The notes: a model not told the origin generated them from the sequence alone. DNA of 64,000 nt from DFXE01 sp032054765 (GCA_032054765.1 DAMBSC010000002.1:186001-250000), one strand, 5' to 3'; numbered from the stretch's first letter, positions 51,045 to 60,552 are shown. Made by a program: numbers and translations.

Positions 51045-53291
51045 TTATTTTATTGAATTAAGCGCGCTTCCGGCCTTATACCACTTGATTTGCAATTCAT
51101 TATAGGTATGATTTACAGGGAATGACTCCTCAGTTCCGTCTGAATGATAGATGATTGCCATCAGTGGCTCCCCCGGTCTGAAATCTTTCGTTCCGATGAT
51201 TGAGATATGATCTTCCTCCTGTATTTTATCGTAATCATCTTTATTTGCAAATGTTAGAGCCAGCATACCCTGCTTTTTCAAATTGGTTTCATGAATACGG
51301 GCAAAGCTCTTTACCAGAATTACTTTCACATTGAGGAAACGGGGTTCCATAGCTGCATGTTCGCGAGAAGAACCTTCGCCATAATTATCTTCTGCCACAA
51401 CGATAGAAGACATTCCTTTCGCTTTATATTGCTTGGCAACCGCTGAAACAGCTTCGTACTCATTAGTCAATTGATTAAGGACTGAATTAGTTTTCCCTGT
51501 ATATGCATTCACCGCTCCCATCAACATATTGTCGGAAATATTTTCGAGATGTCCACGGAAACGTAGCCAGGGCCCGGCCATGGAGATATGGTCGGTAGTA
51601 CATTTGCCTTCAGCCTTTAGAAGTAACGGCATCCTAAGCAGATCATCTTCTTTAGGAGCTGCAAAAGGCTGTAACAGCTGCAATCTTTCCGAATGAGGAT
51701 TGATTTTTATTTCCACATTCCCATCTCCCGGCGCTATATAGCCATTGTTTTTTACATCAAACCCATGAGGTGGAAAATCTAATCCTACAGGTTCTTTCAA
51801 TATAACTTCACGACCATCCTCCGTTTTCAATTTATCTGTCAGCGGATTAAACGTAAGATCACCGGCAATGGTTAATGCCATAGTTATTTCGGGTGAAGCA
51901 ACAAATCCATGTGTATTCGGGTTGCCGTCCGTCCTTTTGGCAAAATTCCGGTTAAAAGACGTAACGATGGAGTTCTTACGGGTATTGTCGTCAGTATGTC
52001 GTTTCCATTGTCCGATACAAGGTCCGCACGCATTCGCCATAATTACCGCACCGATTTTTTCAAAATCACCGATAATTCCATCCCGCTCGGCGGTATAACG
52101 AATTTGCTCCGACCCCGGATTTATAATCAGTGAAGAAGTAACCTTGATATTATCTTCCAATGCCTGCCGGGCAATAGACGCCACCCTGCTTAGATCCTCA
52201 TAGGAAGAATTGGTACATGAACCTATCAACCCTACTTCCATCTTCTCAGGATAACCGTTTTCCCTCACCTTAACAGCAAATTCAGATATAGGAGTTGCCG
52301 CGTCAGGGGTGAACGGCCCGTTGACATACGGTTCGAGGGATGAGAGATCAATCTCAATGACATGATCATAATATTGTTCAGGAGTTTCAATAACTTCCCA
52401 ATCCGCTTGAAGATAAGGTGTCATTTTTTCCGCCATCTCCGCCACTTCATTTCGTCCCGTTTGGCGTAAATATTCCGACATTTTCGTATCAAACGGGAAG
52501 ATAGATGTAGTTGCTCCCACTTCTGCTCCCATATTGCATATAGTAGCTTTGCCCGTAGCAGACAGCGTTGAAGTTCCCTCTCCAAAATATTCAATAATGG
52601 AATTTGTTCCACCTTTTACAGTAAGTATGCCAGCCAACTTCAGGATTACATCCTTTGGTGAAGCCCAACCGTTTAAACGTCCGGTAAGTTTTACACCTAT
52701 CAGTTTAGGCATTTTCAATTCCCATTCCATTTCGCTCATTACATCCACGGCATCAGCTCCCCCTACTCCAATGGCGATCATTCCAAGACCTCCCGCATTT
52801 GGCGTATGAGAATCCGTACCGATCATCATACCTCCGGGGAAAGCATAATTTTCTAATACCACCTGATGGATAATACCGGCACCCGGTTCCCAAAAACCTA
52901 TACCGTACTTATTTGAAACCGCCTTAAGGAAATCATACACTTCCCTGTTTGTATTAACAGCCGTTTCAATATCTGTTTTCGCACCGACATTGGCTTGAAT
53001 CAAATGATCACAATGCACTGTCGCAGGAACAGCCGATCTGTCTTTTCCCGCATTCATAAATTGAAGCAATGCCATCTGCGCCGTGGCGTCTTGCATCGCT
53101 ACCCTATCGGGACGGAAGTTTACGTAATCTTCTCCTCTTTTATAGTTTGAAATAGAATCGGGACTGTACAGGTGTGCATATAATATCTTTTCTGCTAATG
53201 TCATTGGACGATCAATCTTTTTTCGAGCAGAATCCACTTTTTGTACAAAGTGTGAGTAAAAGTTTTTCAACATTTCTAAATCGTGCACCAT
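51045..53291 (-). CDS. acnA: Aconitate hydratase (mitochondrial-type)
   Basis: A 748-residue aconitase of the mitochondrial-like class reported for Bacteroides. Substrate and cluster motifs are visible: DSHTPNAGGLGMIAIGVGGADAV, GSCTNSSYEDLSR with the first Fe-S Cys, NACGPCIGQWKR with the other two, then the swivel domain with NYGEGSSREHAAMEPR. It turns citrate into isocitrate. The start at MVHDLEMLKNFY could instead be the internal MLK. It leads the acn-icd-gltA cluster. Confidence 0.94.
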   Translation of the reverse strand: MVHDLEMLKNFYSHFVQKVDSARKKIDRPMTLAEKILYAHLYSPDSISNYKRGEDYVNFRPDRVAMQDATAQMALLQFMNAGKDRSAVPATVHCDHLIQANVGAKTDIETAVNTNREVYDFLKAVSNKYGIGFWEPGAGIIHQVVLENYAFPGGMMIGTDSHTPNAGGLGMIAIGVGGADAVDVMSEMEWELKMPKLIGVKLTGRLNGWASPKDVILKLAGILTVKGGTNSIIEYFGEGTSTLSATGKATICNMGAEVGATTSIFPFDTKMSEYLRQTGRNEVAEMAEKMTPYLQADWEVIETPEQYYDHVIEIDLSSLEPYVNGPFTPDAATPISEFAVKVRENGYPEKMEVGLIGSCTNSSYEDLSRVASIARQALEDNIKVTSSLIINPGSEQIRYTAERDGIIGDFEKIGAVIMANACGPCIGQWKRHTDDNTRKNSIVTSFNRNFAKRTDGNPNTHGFVASPEITMALTIAGDLTFNPLTDKLKTEDGREVILKEPVGLDFPPHGFDVKNNGYIAPGDGNVEIKINPHSERLQLLQPFAAPKEDDLLRMPLLLKAEGKCTTDHISMAGPWLRFRGHLENISDNMLMGAVNAYTGKTNSVLNQLTNEYEAVSAVAKQYKAKGMSSIVVAEDNYGEGSSREHAAMEPRFLNVKVILVKSFARIHETNLKKQGMLALTFANKDDYDKIQEEDHISIIGTKDFRPGEPLMAIIYHSDGTEESFPVNHTYNELQIKWYKAGSALNSIK

Positions 53292-53600
53292 AATTTATGT
53301 AGTTTTTGATGTAAGCAACATTATATATTTCATAGTATTCATACTGACAGATGATAATAACCCCTTACATATATAACGGCAAGATAGGTCTTTTTGTTCA
53401 TTTTTCCAAGTATTTACACATTTCCGAATTAAGAAAAATTTCTCTAATTCTACCATCCTTTGTCATAGAAAGAGTTCTATCGTTTTGGATAAGAAATAAA
53501 AAAAGTTGCTAATAACTTCACATCTGATTTAATGAAACTATTTGCCGCTTTATATACTAATATGTGTACAATAATAAGTAAGAACGTTACATAAAATTTG

Positions 53601-53691
53601 TTTGAGGTACCTCAAATCGTATTTTGACCTACCTCTAAATAAATTTTGACGTACCTCAAAATGAAATTAGACGTACCTCAAACAGATAATA
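53601..53691 (+). promoter_or_regulatory. Four 22-bp iterons upstream of the metallopeptidase gene
   Basis: GA-S-S-TACCTC cores begin at 53604, 53626, 53648 and 53670, exactly 22 bp apart. The first is part of the perfect palindrome TTTGAGGTACCTCAAA (53601-53616). The array lies upstream of a -7 box and fits binding of an activator to one face of the DNA. Confidence 0.75.
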
Positions 53692-53715
53692 TAAGTAGAT
53701 TAAAATAAAAATAGT

Positions 53716-53723
53716 TACTTTTG
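53716..53723 (+). promoter_or_regulatory. -7 box of the metallopeptidase gene
   Basis: TACTTTTG matches TAnnTTTG, 38 bp before the start codon. No -33 TTTG is present at 19-21 bp upstream, so the promoter may depend on the iteron-binding factor. Confidence 0.55.
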
Positions 53724-53761
53724 TTTCAATGAAAAGCCAATAATACTATATATAATTAGGT

Positions 53762-55762
53762 ATGAAAAAGATAAATACAATACTTAGCGCTATTTTGATT
53801 TGTATGATTTCACAAATGAATGTATTTGCTACTGTCAACCCGTCCGTAATACAGGAAACCATTGATACTCTCCAACCAAAAGCGGGTAACCAAAAAGATT
53901 ATATGGAAAAAGGTGTCAAGCAAATTGCCAAACTCTGGCAAAATCACGATGGAAATGATGAAGCCTTCAAAGCATTCTGCCTGAAAAATTATGTCGCCGA
54001 TCCCATAGAAAAGGAAATGGTCTTCCTGAAAATCAGTGACTATATGGAAGGCATAAACGGACACTTCAACGCAATGAGGTTGCGTCTGGGCTGGAATATT
54101 ACGATTGCCGAAGGGGAAGTTTCTCCTATAGATGAGCAGTTTGCCGCTTATAGCCCCTCATCTCATCTTTCCGAAGATTTTTACAACAATAAAATAGCCT
54201 TTTACATTGCACTAAATTTCCCCGAGTTATCACTCGAAGAGAAAGAAGCATTAGGCAATAACAGAAAAGCGTGGGCTTATGCACGGTTGGGAGATTATTA
54301 TACGCAGCGTATACCTTCCGAAATACAGCAAAGAAGGGCTAAGATAAGCAGTGATAACGATATTTATATTTCCTCGTACAATATATATATGGGGCATCTG
54401 TTGGATCAGAAAGGAAATAAACTATTCCCACAAGATCAGATACTTCTTTCTCACTGGAATTTACGCGACGAAATCAAAGCTAATTACAACAAAGGTAAAG
54501 AAGGCTTAAATAAACAGCGTACAGTGTATGAAGTGATGAAACGTATTATCGGGCAGGATATACCCGTTGAGGTTATCAATTCAGGTGAATATGACTGGAA
54601 TCCCTATACCAATGATATGTATAAATCAGGCAATAAAGTGACGGCAACTCCTGAATCAACCGTACGCTATGAAAAACTACTTAGCCATTTCAACAGTATG
54701 CAGGAGGTAGACGAATATACAGGTAATACGTATATTGACAGGCGTTTCAATAATGGAATGGAGATAGCCGTAGATGAAGTTACGAAGTTGTTTGAAACCT
54801 ATCTATCAGCTCCTGAATTGAAAGAAGTGGGTAAGATTATATCAAAACGGTTAGGACGCAAATTAGAAGCATATGATATATGGTATGACGGCTTCAAAGC
54901 TCGTAGCAATCTGGATGAGACAAAGCTGGACAATCAAACCCGCGCCCTATATCCTGATGCAAAAGCAATGGAAAAAGATCTGCCTAATATCCTGGTGAAA
55001 TTAGGTTTCAGTCCCGAACGTGCCGAGTATTTGGCAGAGAAAATAGCCGTGGATCCGGCACGTGGTTCAGGGCATGCCTGGGCAGCGGCTATGAAAGGAG
55101 CGAAATCACGTCTTCGGACGCGGATACCTCCTCAAGGGATGGATTATAAAGGATATAATATAGCCATTCATGAATTCGGACATAATGTGGAGCAAACCAT
55201 TTCATTATATGATATGGATTACTTTATGTTGAAAGGAGTTCCGAACACTTCATTTTCGGAAGCATTGGCTTTTGTATTTCAAAAAAGAGATTTAGAGATA
55301 CTGGGTATTGATAATCCTGATCCTGAAAAAGAGAAAATGGATATCCTGGACAGAATATGGTCTTTGTATGAAATATCAGGAGTTTCCCTCGTTGATATTT
55401 CGGTATGGAAGTGGATGTATGCCAATCCCAATGCTACAGCCACCCAATTGCGTGACGCCGTCATTTCGATAGCGAAAGAGGTTTGGAATACATATTATGC
55501 TCCTGTCTTCGGAATAAAAGACCAAACCATATTAGCAGTCTACTCACATATGATCGACTCCCCACTCTATTTATCAAATTATGCTTTCGGCCAAATCATA
55601 GAATTTCAGTTGGAAAAGCATTTAGAGGGGAAGGATTTTGCCTCCGAAGTCGATCGTATATTCAGCCTGGGCAGATTAACACCTACCGAATGGATGAAAC
55701 AGGCAACAGGCGATCCCTTAACTGTTACTCCCTTACTTCAAGCAGTAAGTAAGGTATTGTAG
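53762..55762 (+). CDS. Secreted gluzincin-like metallopeptidase, family not recognised
   Basis: A 666-residue protein with signal peptide MKKINTILSAILICMISQMNVFA. The C-terminal half has the zinc motif HEFGH (residues 470-474) within YNIAIHEFGHNVEQTISLY, and a Glu at about 500 (NTSFSEALAFVF). The 26-residue spacing is like M3 peptidases. The rest is helical, as in that group, but the N-terminal sequence is not one I know. It is probably periplasmic and would cleave peptides. Four iterons lie upstream of its promoter. Confidence 0.68.
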   Translation: MKKINTILSAILICMISQMNVFATVNPSVIQETIDTLQPKAGNQKDYMEKGVKQIAKLWQNHDGNDEAFKAFCLKNYVADPIEKEMVFLKISDYMEGINGHFNAMRLRLGWNITIAEGEVSPIDEQFAAYSPSSHLSEDFYNNKIAFYIALNFPELSLEEKEALGNNRKAWAYARLGDYYTQRIPSEIQQRRAKISSDNDIYISSYNIYMGHLLDQKGNKLFPQDQILLSHWNLRDEIKANYNKGKEGLNKQRTVYEVMKRIIGQDIPVEVINSGEYDWNPYTNDMYKSGNKVTATPESTVRYEKLLSHFNSMQEVDEYTGNTYIDRRFNNGMEIAVDEVTKLFETYLSAPELKEVGKIISKRLGRKLEAYDIWYDGFKARSNLDETKLDNQTRALYPDAKAMEKDLPNILVKLGFSPERAEYLAEKIAVDPARGSGHAWAAAMKGAKSRLRTRIPPQGMDYKGYNIAIHEFGHNVEQTISLYDMDYFMLKGVPNTSFSEALAFVFQKRDLEILGIDNPDPEKEKMDILDRIWSLYEISGVSLVDISVWKWMYANPNATATQLRDAVISIAKEVWNTYYAPVFGIKDQTILAVYSHMIDSPLYLSNYAFGQIIEFQLEKHLEGKDFASEVDRIFSLGRLTPTEWMKQATGDPLTVTPLLQAVSKVL

Positions 55763-55854
55763 CAAACGGCAGAAACTTTTTTATAACTTAAACTGTTATA
55801 GAGTTGTAAAACCAATTTAATTAACTAATCGTTTTAACTTTAAGAACAGTTTAT

Positions 55855-56415
55855 ATGAACAATGAATCCGGCAAAATAACTATTATTTTAGCTCATCCAA
55901 ACATTAATGAATCAAGGGCGAACAAAGAATTGATTGATACAGTAAAAGAGTTAGATAATGTAGCAGTTTACTCTTTGTATGAGGATTTCTCCGAACTATT
56001 CGATGCAGATATCTGGACACAAATCATGCTCGACTCGTCAGCATTGATATTCCAGTTCCCGTTATACTGGATGTCTGCTCCCTATTTACTCAAGAAATGG
56101 CAGGAAGAGGTATTCACCCATCTTTCAAAAACTCCGGTAGTAGTAGGAAAACCCATGATGGTGGTTACTACTGTTGGTAACAACGCTAATGATTATCGCA
56201 GCGGAGGAAGAAACCGTTTCACTGTCGATGAATTATTACGCCCCTACCAGGTATGCGCCATCACATCCGGTATGAAATGGCAATCTCCTATCGTCGTTTA
56301 TGAAATGGACGCCGAACAAACAGGAAAAAACCTCACCGAAGGAGCTATTCAATATAAAGAAAGAATTGAAAAGCTTATCAACGCCACCCAGCTAAGTATG
56401 CTTGCTGATTGGTGA
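55855..56415 (+). CDS. Flavodoxin-fold NAD(P)H oxidoreductase
   Basis: A 186-residue protein of the flavodoxin_2 (MdaB/YwrO/KefF-like) family: ITIILAHPNINESRANKELIDTV at the FMN phosphate site, IFQFPLYWMSAPYLLKKWQEEVF and VTTVGNNANDYRSGGRN. It reduces quinones or similar acceptors with NAD(P)H in the cytoplasm. It sits 92 bp after the metallopeptidase gene on the same strand, which may be chance. Confidence 0.85.
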   Translation: MNNESGKITIILAHPNINESRANKELIDTVKELDNVAVYSLYEDFSELFDADIWTQIMLDSSALIFQFPLYWMSAPYLLKKWQEEVFTHLSKTPVVVGKPMMVVTTVGNNANDYRSGGRNRFTVDELLRPYQVCAITSGMKWQSPIVVYEMDAEQTGKNLTEGAIQYKERIEKLINATQLSMLADW

Positions 56416-56419
56416 TCAC

Positions 56420-56944
56420 TCAGTAATCAACATCTTCAATAATAATATACTTTCTATTTGAACAAAACCCAATTGTACGCTTACTTCCTAAGTCATATTT
56501 TTCGAAACCTGTATTAGGGATTTTAGCTCGTTGGAGTAATTCACTGCCATAGCCGTGAGTCCTCCAGGCAGTTGTGTGATTCATGTAATCTCTTCGATAC
56601 ACTGAATCAGTAGATACGATAGTATATATTCTGTCGAAATCGGCTGTATCGAGTTGAATAACGGCAGCGTTTGAATGATCCAGAAAGGTCGATGTAGCTC
56701 TTTTCTTGATTATTTTAGCCGAAGCCGGAAATGGTTCTGCAGTAATCCGGACAAATATAGCTTCGAAAAAACTATCTGGAGTATAAGTTATGGCATATAC
56801 AAACCAAAAAGGTAGTGATGCAAATCCTATTAATAAAAGTGCAAGCCCAAATTTCTTTTTGAAAAGAAAGCTGATACTATAGATTAGTCCTCCTATTATC
56901 CATAGGAGAACTAATCCGATAAATAGATATAATATAAAGATCAT
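56420..56944 (-). CDS. Membrane protein of unknown function
   Basis: A 174-residue protein with two N-terminal membrane helices (about residues 2-28 and 35-54) and an exported C-terminal domain of about 110 residues (AVIQLDTADFDRIYTIVSTDSVYRRDYMNHTTAWRTHG). No family is recognised. It is the last gene of the CreD operon, 19 bp after creD, which suggests an envelope-related role. Confidence 0.6.
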   Translation of the reverse strand: MIFILYLFIGLVLLWIIGGLIYSISFLFKKKFGLALLLIGFASLPFWFVYAITYTPDSFFEAIFVRITAEPFPASAKIIKKRATSTFLDHSNAAVIQLDTADFDRIYTIVSTDSVYRRDYMNHTTAWRTHGYGSELLQRAKIPNTGFEKYDLGSKRTIGFCSNRKYIIIEDVDY

Positions 56945-56963
56945 AAGTATCTTTATTTTTTCT

Positions 56964-58298
56964 TTAGCCTCCTATTTCCGCAGATTCTTCCGGTTTATAC
57001 CAGCTTACTTTCCTGGAGAAATACATTATGATTGCCAGAATAACAAACAGTCCAATGCTTCCAATAAGCAATGCAACGTCTTCCAATTGCAGTATTACGT
57101 ATAAAAATATATAGAGAAGACACAAGACAAAGGTGAGTATACCTGTTTGTGTTTTATTTTTGAAAATGCTTTGTGTATACAAAGTTATTAAACCTATCGT
57201 TGCAATACTCGCAATAAGGTATGCCAAAGCAAAGTTCAACTGTTCGGAGATAGATAGTAAAAGACTGTAAAACAAAATCAAAGCTATTCCCACTAATAAG
57301 TATTGAATAGGATGTATCCGCTTTTTAGTAAGTATTTCTACAAAGAAGAATACCACAAACGTAAGCGCAATAAACATGATGGCATATTTAGCAGATCTCA
57401 TGTTTTGCTGATAATGATCGACGGTTTCTACCAGATTCACACCGAACGAAGAGTCCATATATGAATCAATTCCGCTATCGCTCCATACATCAGGAATACT
57501 TCTGTTGAAGCGAAGAACGCTCCATGTAGCATCAAAACCATCATTATCTATTGTATGTTCAGGACTAAAGTTTCCTATAAATCCGGGATCTTTCCAGGCT
57601 CCTTTGATATGGACTTTGCTTGTTTTTCCTATTGGAATGTAATTGATATTACTACTTCCGTTTAAATTGAATTTACAATGGAAGGGAATAACTTCTTCTT
57701 CTCCATTCAATTGTGAATCAGCTAAAGAAACCATCAACTCTTTTATATAGTAACTATCATTACTTATTCCTGCTTCTGCTTCGTACGTTTTATTATTAAA
57801 ATTAAAAACCATATTACTTGTTATCCCTCTTAAGTCTGAAAATCCTAATCGTAAATGAGCTCTCTCCCAATGAATAACAGTATTCTCTAACGAACCGATA
57901 TTCTTAAGATTGAATGTCCCTGATATGACCTGGTCACTTTTATATAAGATAGTTTTGTATATACCATAATGTCTTTCTTCCGGAAACAGTACGGTTTCAA
58001 TATTCAACTCTTCCGGAACGATATTGAGCGTATGGTTCTCGTAAAGTATCTTGTCATCAGATGCTTTATATGAACTTGTATAAGGGACAGATAGAATGGG
58101 TGCACAAAGCGTTTGAGCACGACTCCATTTAGCATTGATCTTTTCAATCGTTTCATAGCTTCTGTTTTTCCTTTCCCGAATTAAATCCTGAATCATAAAG
58201 TTTGGAATAAAGAGTAATAGGATTAAAAATCCTACAATAATCGCTTTCAGTGTAATGGATTGAGTGAAACTTCCGTTCTTTTTAATTTTAGTTTCCAT
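56964..58298 (-). CDS. creD: Inner-membrane protein CreD
   Basis: A 444-residue CreD homologue: N-terminal membrane helix (about residues 13-33), a large periplasmic beta domain (about 40-300, including GAWKDPGFIGNFSPEHTI and FDATWSVLRFNRSIPDVW, which are CreD signatures), then five to six C-terminal helices. CreD is linked to envelope integrity and antibiotic response in other bacteria. Upstream is a small HTH regulator. The same 16-bp palindrome motif as at the operon's first promoter lies just upstream. Confidence 0.9.
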   Translation of the reverse strand: METKIKKNGSFTQSITLKAIIVGFLILLLFIPNFMIQDLIRERKNRSYETIEKINAKWSRAQTLCAPILSVPYTSSYKASDDKILYENHTLNIVPEELNIETVLFPEERHYGIYKTILYKSDQVISGTFNLKNIGSLENTVIHWERAHLRLGFSDLRGITSNMVFNFNNKTYEAEAGISNDSYYIKELMVSLADSQLNGEEEVIPFHCKFNLNGSSNINYIPIGKTSKVHIKGAWKDPGFIGNFSPEHTIDNDGFDATWSVLRFNRSIPDVWSDSGIDSYMDSSFGVNLVETVDHYQQNMRSAKYAIMFIALTFVVFFFVEILTKKRIHPIQYLLVGIALILFYSLLLSISEQLNFALAYLIASIATIGLITLYTQSIFKNKTQTGILTFVLCLLYIFLYVILQLEDVALLIGSIGLFVILAIIMYFSRKVSWYKPEESAEIGG

Positions 58299-58320
58299 AA
58301 TTGTTTGTTTATATGTTCAA

Positions 58321-58349
58321 TAAAAGTACTTTGAAAAACAAAGCATATA
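58321..58349 (-). promoter_or_regulatory. Shared operator motif upstream of creD
   Basis: TAAAAGTACTTTGAAA (58321-58336) contains the palindrome AAAGTACTTT and is identical to 59266-59281. A near -7 box (minus strand TATGCTTTG, one base longer than consensus) lies beside it at 58339-58347. Confidence 0.6.
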
Positions 58350-58360
58350 AGTAAAAAAAA

Positions 58361-58651
58361 TTATTTGATAAACGCTTCCAAAGCATCAAGATGCTCTTTG
58401 AAACTCTTACTGCCCTCCTCAGTTATTGTATATTGGGTATTAGGCTTCCTACCGATAAATTGTTTATGCGATTGAACATACCCTAATCCCTCCAACGCTT
58501 TCAGATGGCTTGCCAGATTACCGTCAGTCAGTTCCATGAGATTTTTCATGGTATTGAAATCGGCCGATTCATTTACAGAAAGAATAGACATAATTCCCAA
58601 CCTGATCCGGCTTTCGAAGGCCTTGTTTAATTTTGAGATAATGTTTGTCAT
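58361..58651 (-). CDS. Winged-helix transcriptional regulator
   Basis: A 96-residue single-domain regulator (HTH_27/MarR-like): NKAFESRIRLGIMSILSVNESADFNTMKNLMELTDGNLASHLKALEGLGYVQSHKQFIGRKPNTQYTIT. Recognition helix and wing are visible. It overlaps the membrane protein gene upstream by 4 bp and precedes creD. It is the natural candidate to bind the palindrome shared by the two promoters of this operon. Confidence 0.88.
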   Translation of the reverse strand: MTNIISKLNKAFESRIRLGIMSILSVNESADFNTMKNLMELTDGNLASHLKALEGLGYVQSHKQFIGRKPNTQYTITEEGSKSFKEHLDALEAFIK

Positions 58652-59256
58652 TCTTTCTTTAAATCATATTTCTTATACATAACGAAACCATAAATAATAT
58701 GGCATAATCCGAATCCGATAGTCCAGAATAAAAGTCCGTTACAGGCAAAGATAGCTGCAGCAATACCCAGTACGATTTCTGTTATTCCTAAATAATGAAT
58801 TTCCCGGAAAGTATATTTTGATACATTTATTAATGCTAATCCATAGAAAATAAGTGTTCCGGCAATGACCATACGTACATCTCCTTTTAACAAAAGGATC
58901 AGACAAAAGATTCCACCTGCAATTAACGGAATGCTTAAACTGTAAAGTGTCCGCATAGTAAGTTTATTAAACAATGTCTGATTAGTCTTACTCGCCTTTC
59001 TCCATGAAAAGTAAATACCGAAACTAATGGATATGAACAAAACCACTAATGCGTCAGCCAGCAAGATCATTAATTCCTGCATTCTGTTATAATCCGTCAT
59101 AGAAGGGTCTCTCAACAGATAGAAATAGGCAAAGGCAGCCCCGGCAATTGCTGTAAGTCCTGCCAATATACCTGATAATCCACTTAGTGAAATGAACTTA
59201 CTTGACTTCTCCATCATCTCACGTATAGCCTTAATGTCTTCTAATTGCTTGTTCAT
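58648..59256 (-). CDS. Multi-helix membrane protein of unknown function
   Basis: The start is placed at MNKQLEDIKAIREMMEKSSKF (59254-59256), because the longer frame begins upstream of a well-matched promoter. The 202-residue product has about six membrane helices (e.g. LSGILAGLTAIAGAAFAYFYL, LADALVVLFISISFGIYFSW, IAAAIFACNGLLFWTIGFGLCHII). It is commonly seen with the HTH_27 regulator in Bacteroidetes. It is the first gene of the CreD operon. Confidence 0.75.
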   Translation of the reverse strand: MNKQLEDIKAIREMMEKSSKFISLSGLSGILAGLTAIAGAAFAYFYLLRDPSMTDYNRMQELMILLADALVVLFISISFGIYFSWRKASKTNQTLFNKLTMRTLYSLSIPLIAGGIFCLILLLKGDVRMVIAGTLIFYGLALINVSKYTFREIHYLGITEIVLGIAAAIFACNGLLFWTIGFGLCHIIYGFVMYKKYDLKKE

Positions 59257-59265
59257 ATAATCAGA

Positions 59266-59314
59266 TAAAAGTACTTTGAAATGCAAAGTTATTACCGAAA
59301 TCTTATTATCCAAA
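59266..59314 (-). promoter_or_regulatory. Promoter and operator of the CreD operon
   Basis: Minus-strand TTTG (59311-59314), a 19-bp spacer and TAACTTTG (59284-59291) match the consensus. TAAAAGTACTTTGAAA (59266-59281) covers the expected transcription start and is the same 16-bp motif as at creD. Confidence 0.7.
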
Positions 59315-59370
59315 TAATAAGATATTATTTCTTTGTCTTTTAAAAAGTTTTAACAAAGGACTATTACAAA

Positions 59371-59401
59371 TAAAAAAGGTGTTCTTTGAAAGAACACCTT
59401 T
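59371..59401 (-). terminator. Terminator of the aldolase gene
   Basis: AAGGTGTTCTTT (59376-59387) and AAAGAACACCTT (59389-59400) form a long stem; on the minus strand six T residues follow. It lies 27 bp beyond the aldolase stop. Confidence 0.8.
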
Positions 59402-59427
59402 ATCTATATTAGTTTCAGTATATGATC

Positions 59428-60423
59428 TTAGATTCTATTTGCAGATCCAAGAACTTCTTCGATTTTATGTTTGTAAAGTTTTTTCGCATTGTCACGCGCC
59501 GGTCCAAGATATTTACGTGGATCAAATTCGGCAGGTTTTGTAGCAAAAACTTCACGAATAGCAGCTGTCATAGCTAAACGACTGTCTGAGTCGATATTAA
59601 TTTTACATACAGCAGAAGCAGCAGCTTTACGTAATTGCTCTTCAGGTATACCAATTGCATCTTTCAATGCACCGCCATATTTATTTATAGTAGCAACTTC
59701 TTCCTGAGGAACTGAAGACGCTCCGTGTAATACGATTGGGAAACCTGGAATTCTTTTTTCGATTTCTTCGAGGATATCGAAACGTAATGGAGGTGGAACC
59801 AGATTACCGTTTGCATCTTTTGTACACTGAGCAGGAGTAAATTTGTTTGCTCCATGAGACGTACCGATAGAGATAGCCAAAGAATCGCAACCTGTTTTTG
59901 TAACGAAATCTACAACATCGTCCGGTTCTGTATAGGTATGATGATCAGAACTTACTTCATCTTCCACTCCGGCCAATACACCTAATTCACCTTCTACAGT
60001 TACATCATACTTGTGTGCATATTCAACTACTTTCTTTGTTAAAGCTACATTTTCGTCATAAGATAAATGAGAACCATCGATCATTACAGAAGAAAAACCG
60101 GTATCTATACAGCTTTTACATAATTCAAAAGAATCACCATGGTCTAAGTGAAGAACAATCTGCGGATTAGGTTCGCCTAATTCTTTAGCATATGCTACAG
60201 CACCTTCAGCCAAATAACGAAGAAGTGTTTGGTTTGCATATTTACGGGCACCACTTGAAACCTGAAGAATAACCGGAGATTTTGTCTCAACTGCAGCCTG
60301 AATTATAGCTTGCATCTGTTCCAGGTTATTAAAATTAAATGCAGGAATCGCATATCCGCCCTTCATTGCCTTTGCAAACATTTCTTTGGTGTTTACCAGG
60401 CCTAATTCTTTGTAACTTACCAT
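59428..60423 (-). CDS. fba: Class II fructose-bisphosphate aldolase
   Basis: A 331-residue zinc aldolase: IPAFNFNNLEQMQAI, VILQVSSGARKYANQ, HLDHGDSFELCKSCIDTGFSSVMIDGSH with metal histidines, VEGELGVLAGVED, SIGTSHGANKF and IVLHGASSVP. It splits fructose-1,6-bisphosphate in glycolysis. A -7 box (minus strand TATCTTTG at 60463-60470) precedes it and a strong terminator follows, so it is a single-gene unit. Confidence 0.95.
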   Translation of the reverse strand: MVSYKELGLVNTKEMFAKAMKGGYAIPAFNFNNLEQMQAIIQAAVETKSPVILQVSSGARKYANQTLLRYLAEGAVAYAKELGEPNPQIVLHLDHGDSFELCKSCIDTGFSSVMIDGSHLSYDENVALTKKVVEYAHKYDVTVEGELGVLAGVEDEVSSDHHTYTEPDDVVDFVTKTGCDSLAISIGTSHGANKFTPAQCTKDANGNLVPPPLRFDILEEIEKRIPGFPIVLHGASSVPQEEVATINKYGGALKDAIGIPEEQLRKAAASAVCKINIDSDSRLAMTAAIREVFATKPAEFDPRKYLGPARDNAKKLYKHKIEEVLGSANRI

Positions 60424-60462
60424 TGTAGTATTATGTTAGTATGTTAATAATTTAAACTTGAG

Positions 60463-60470
60463 CAAAGATA
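60463..60470 (-). promoter_or_regulatory. -7 box of the aldolase gene
   Basis: The minus strand reads TATCTTTG, about 40 bp upstream of the start codon. A -33 box is not certain. Confidence 0.55.
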
Positions 60471-60552
60471 GAAACAATCAGTAAAAAATTATGCTATTCA
60501 ACATATAAAATAACACAAAAGATATATCTTGATAAAAAACAATCTCATTTTT

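Larger units (their letters stand above)
53292..53761. other. Divergent intergenic region with iterons
   Basis: A 470-bp region between the divergent aconitase and metallopeptidase genes. It contains the four 22-bp iterons and a promoter near 53716. The remaining AT-rich sequence shows no ORF or RNA gene. Confidence 0.6.
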
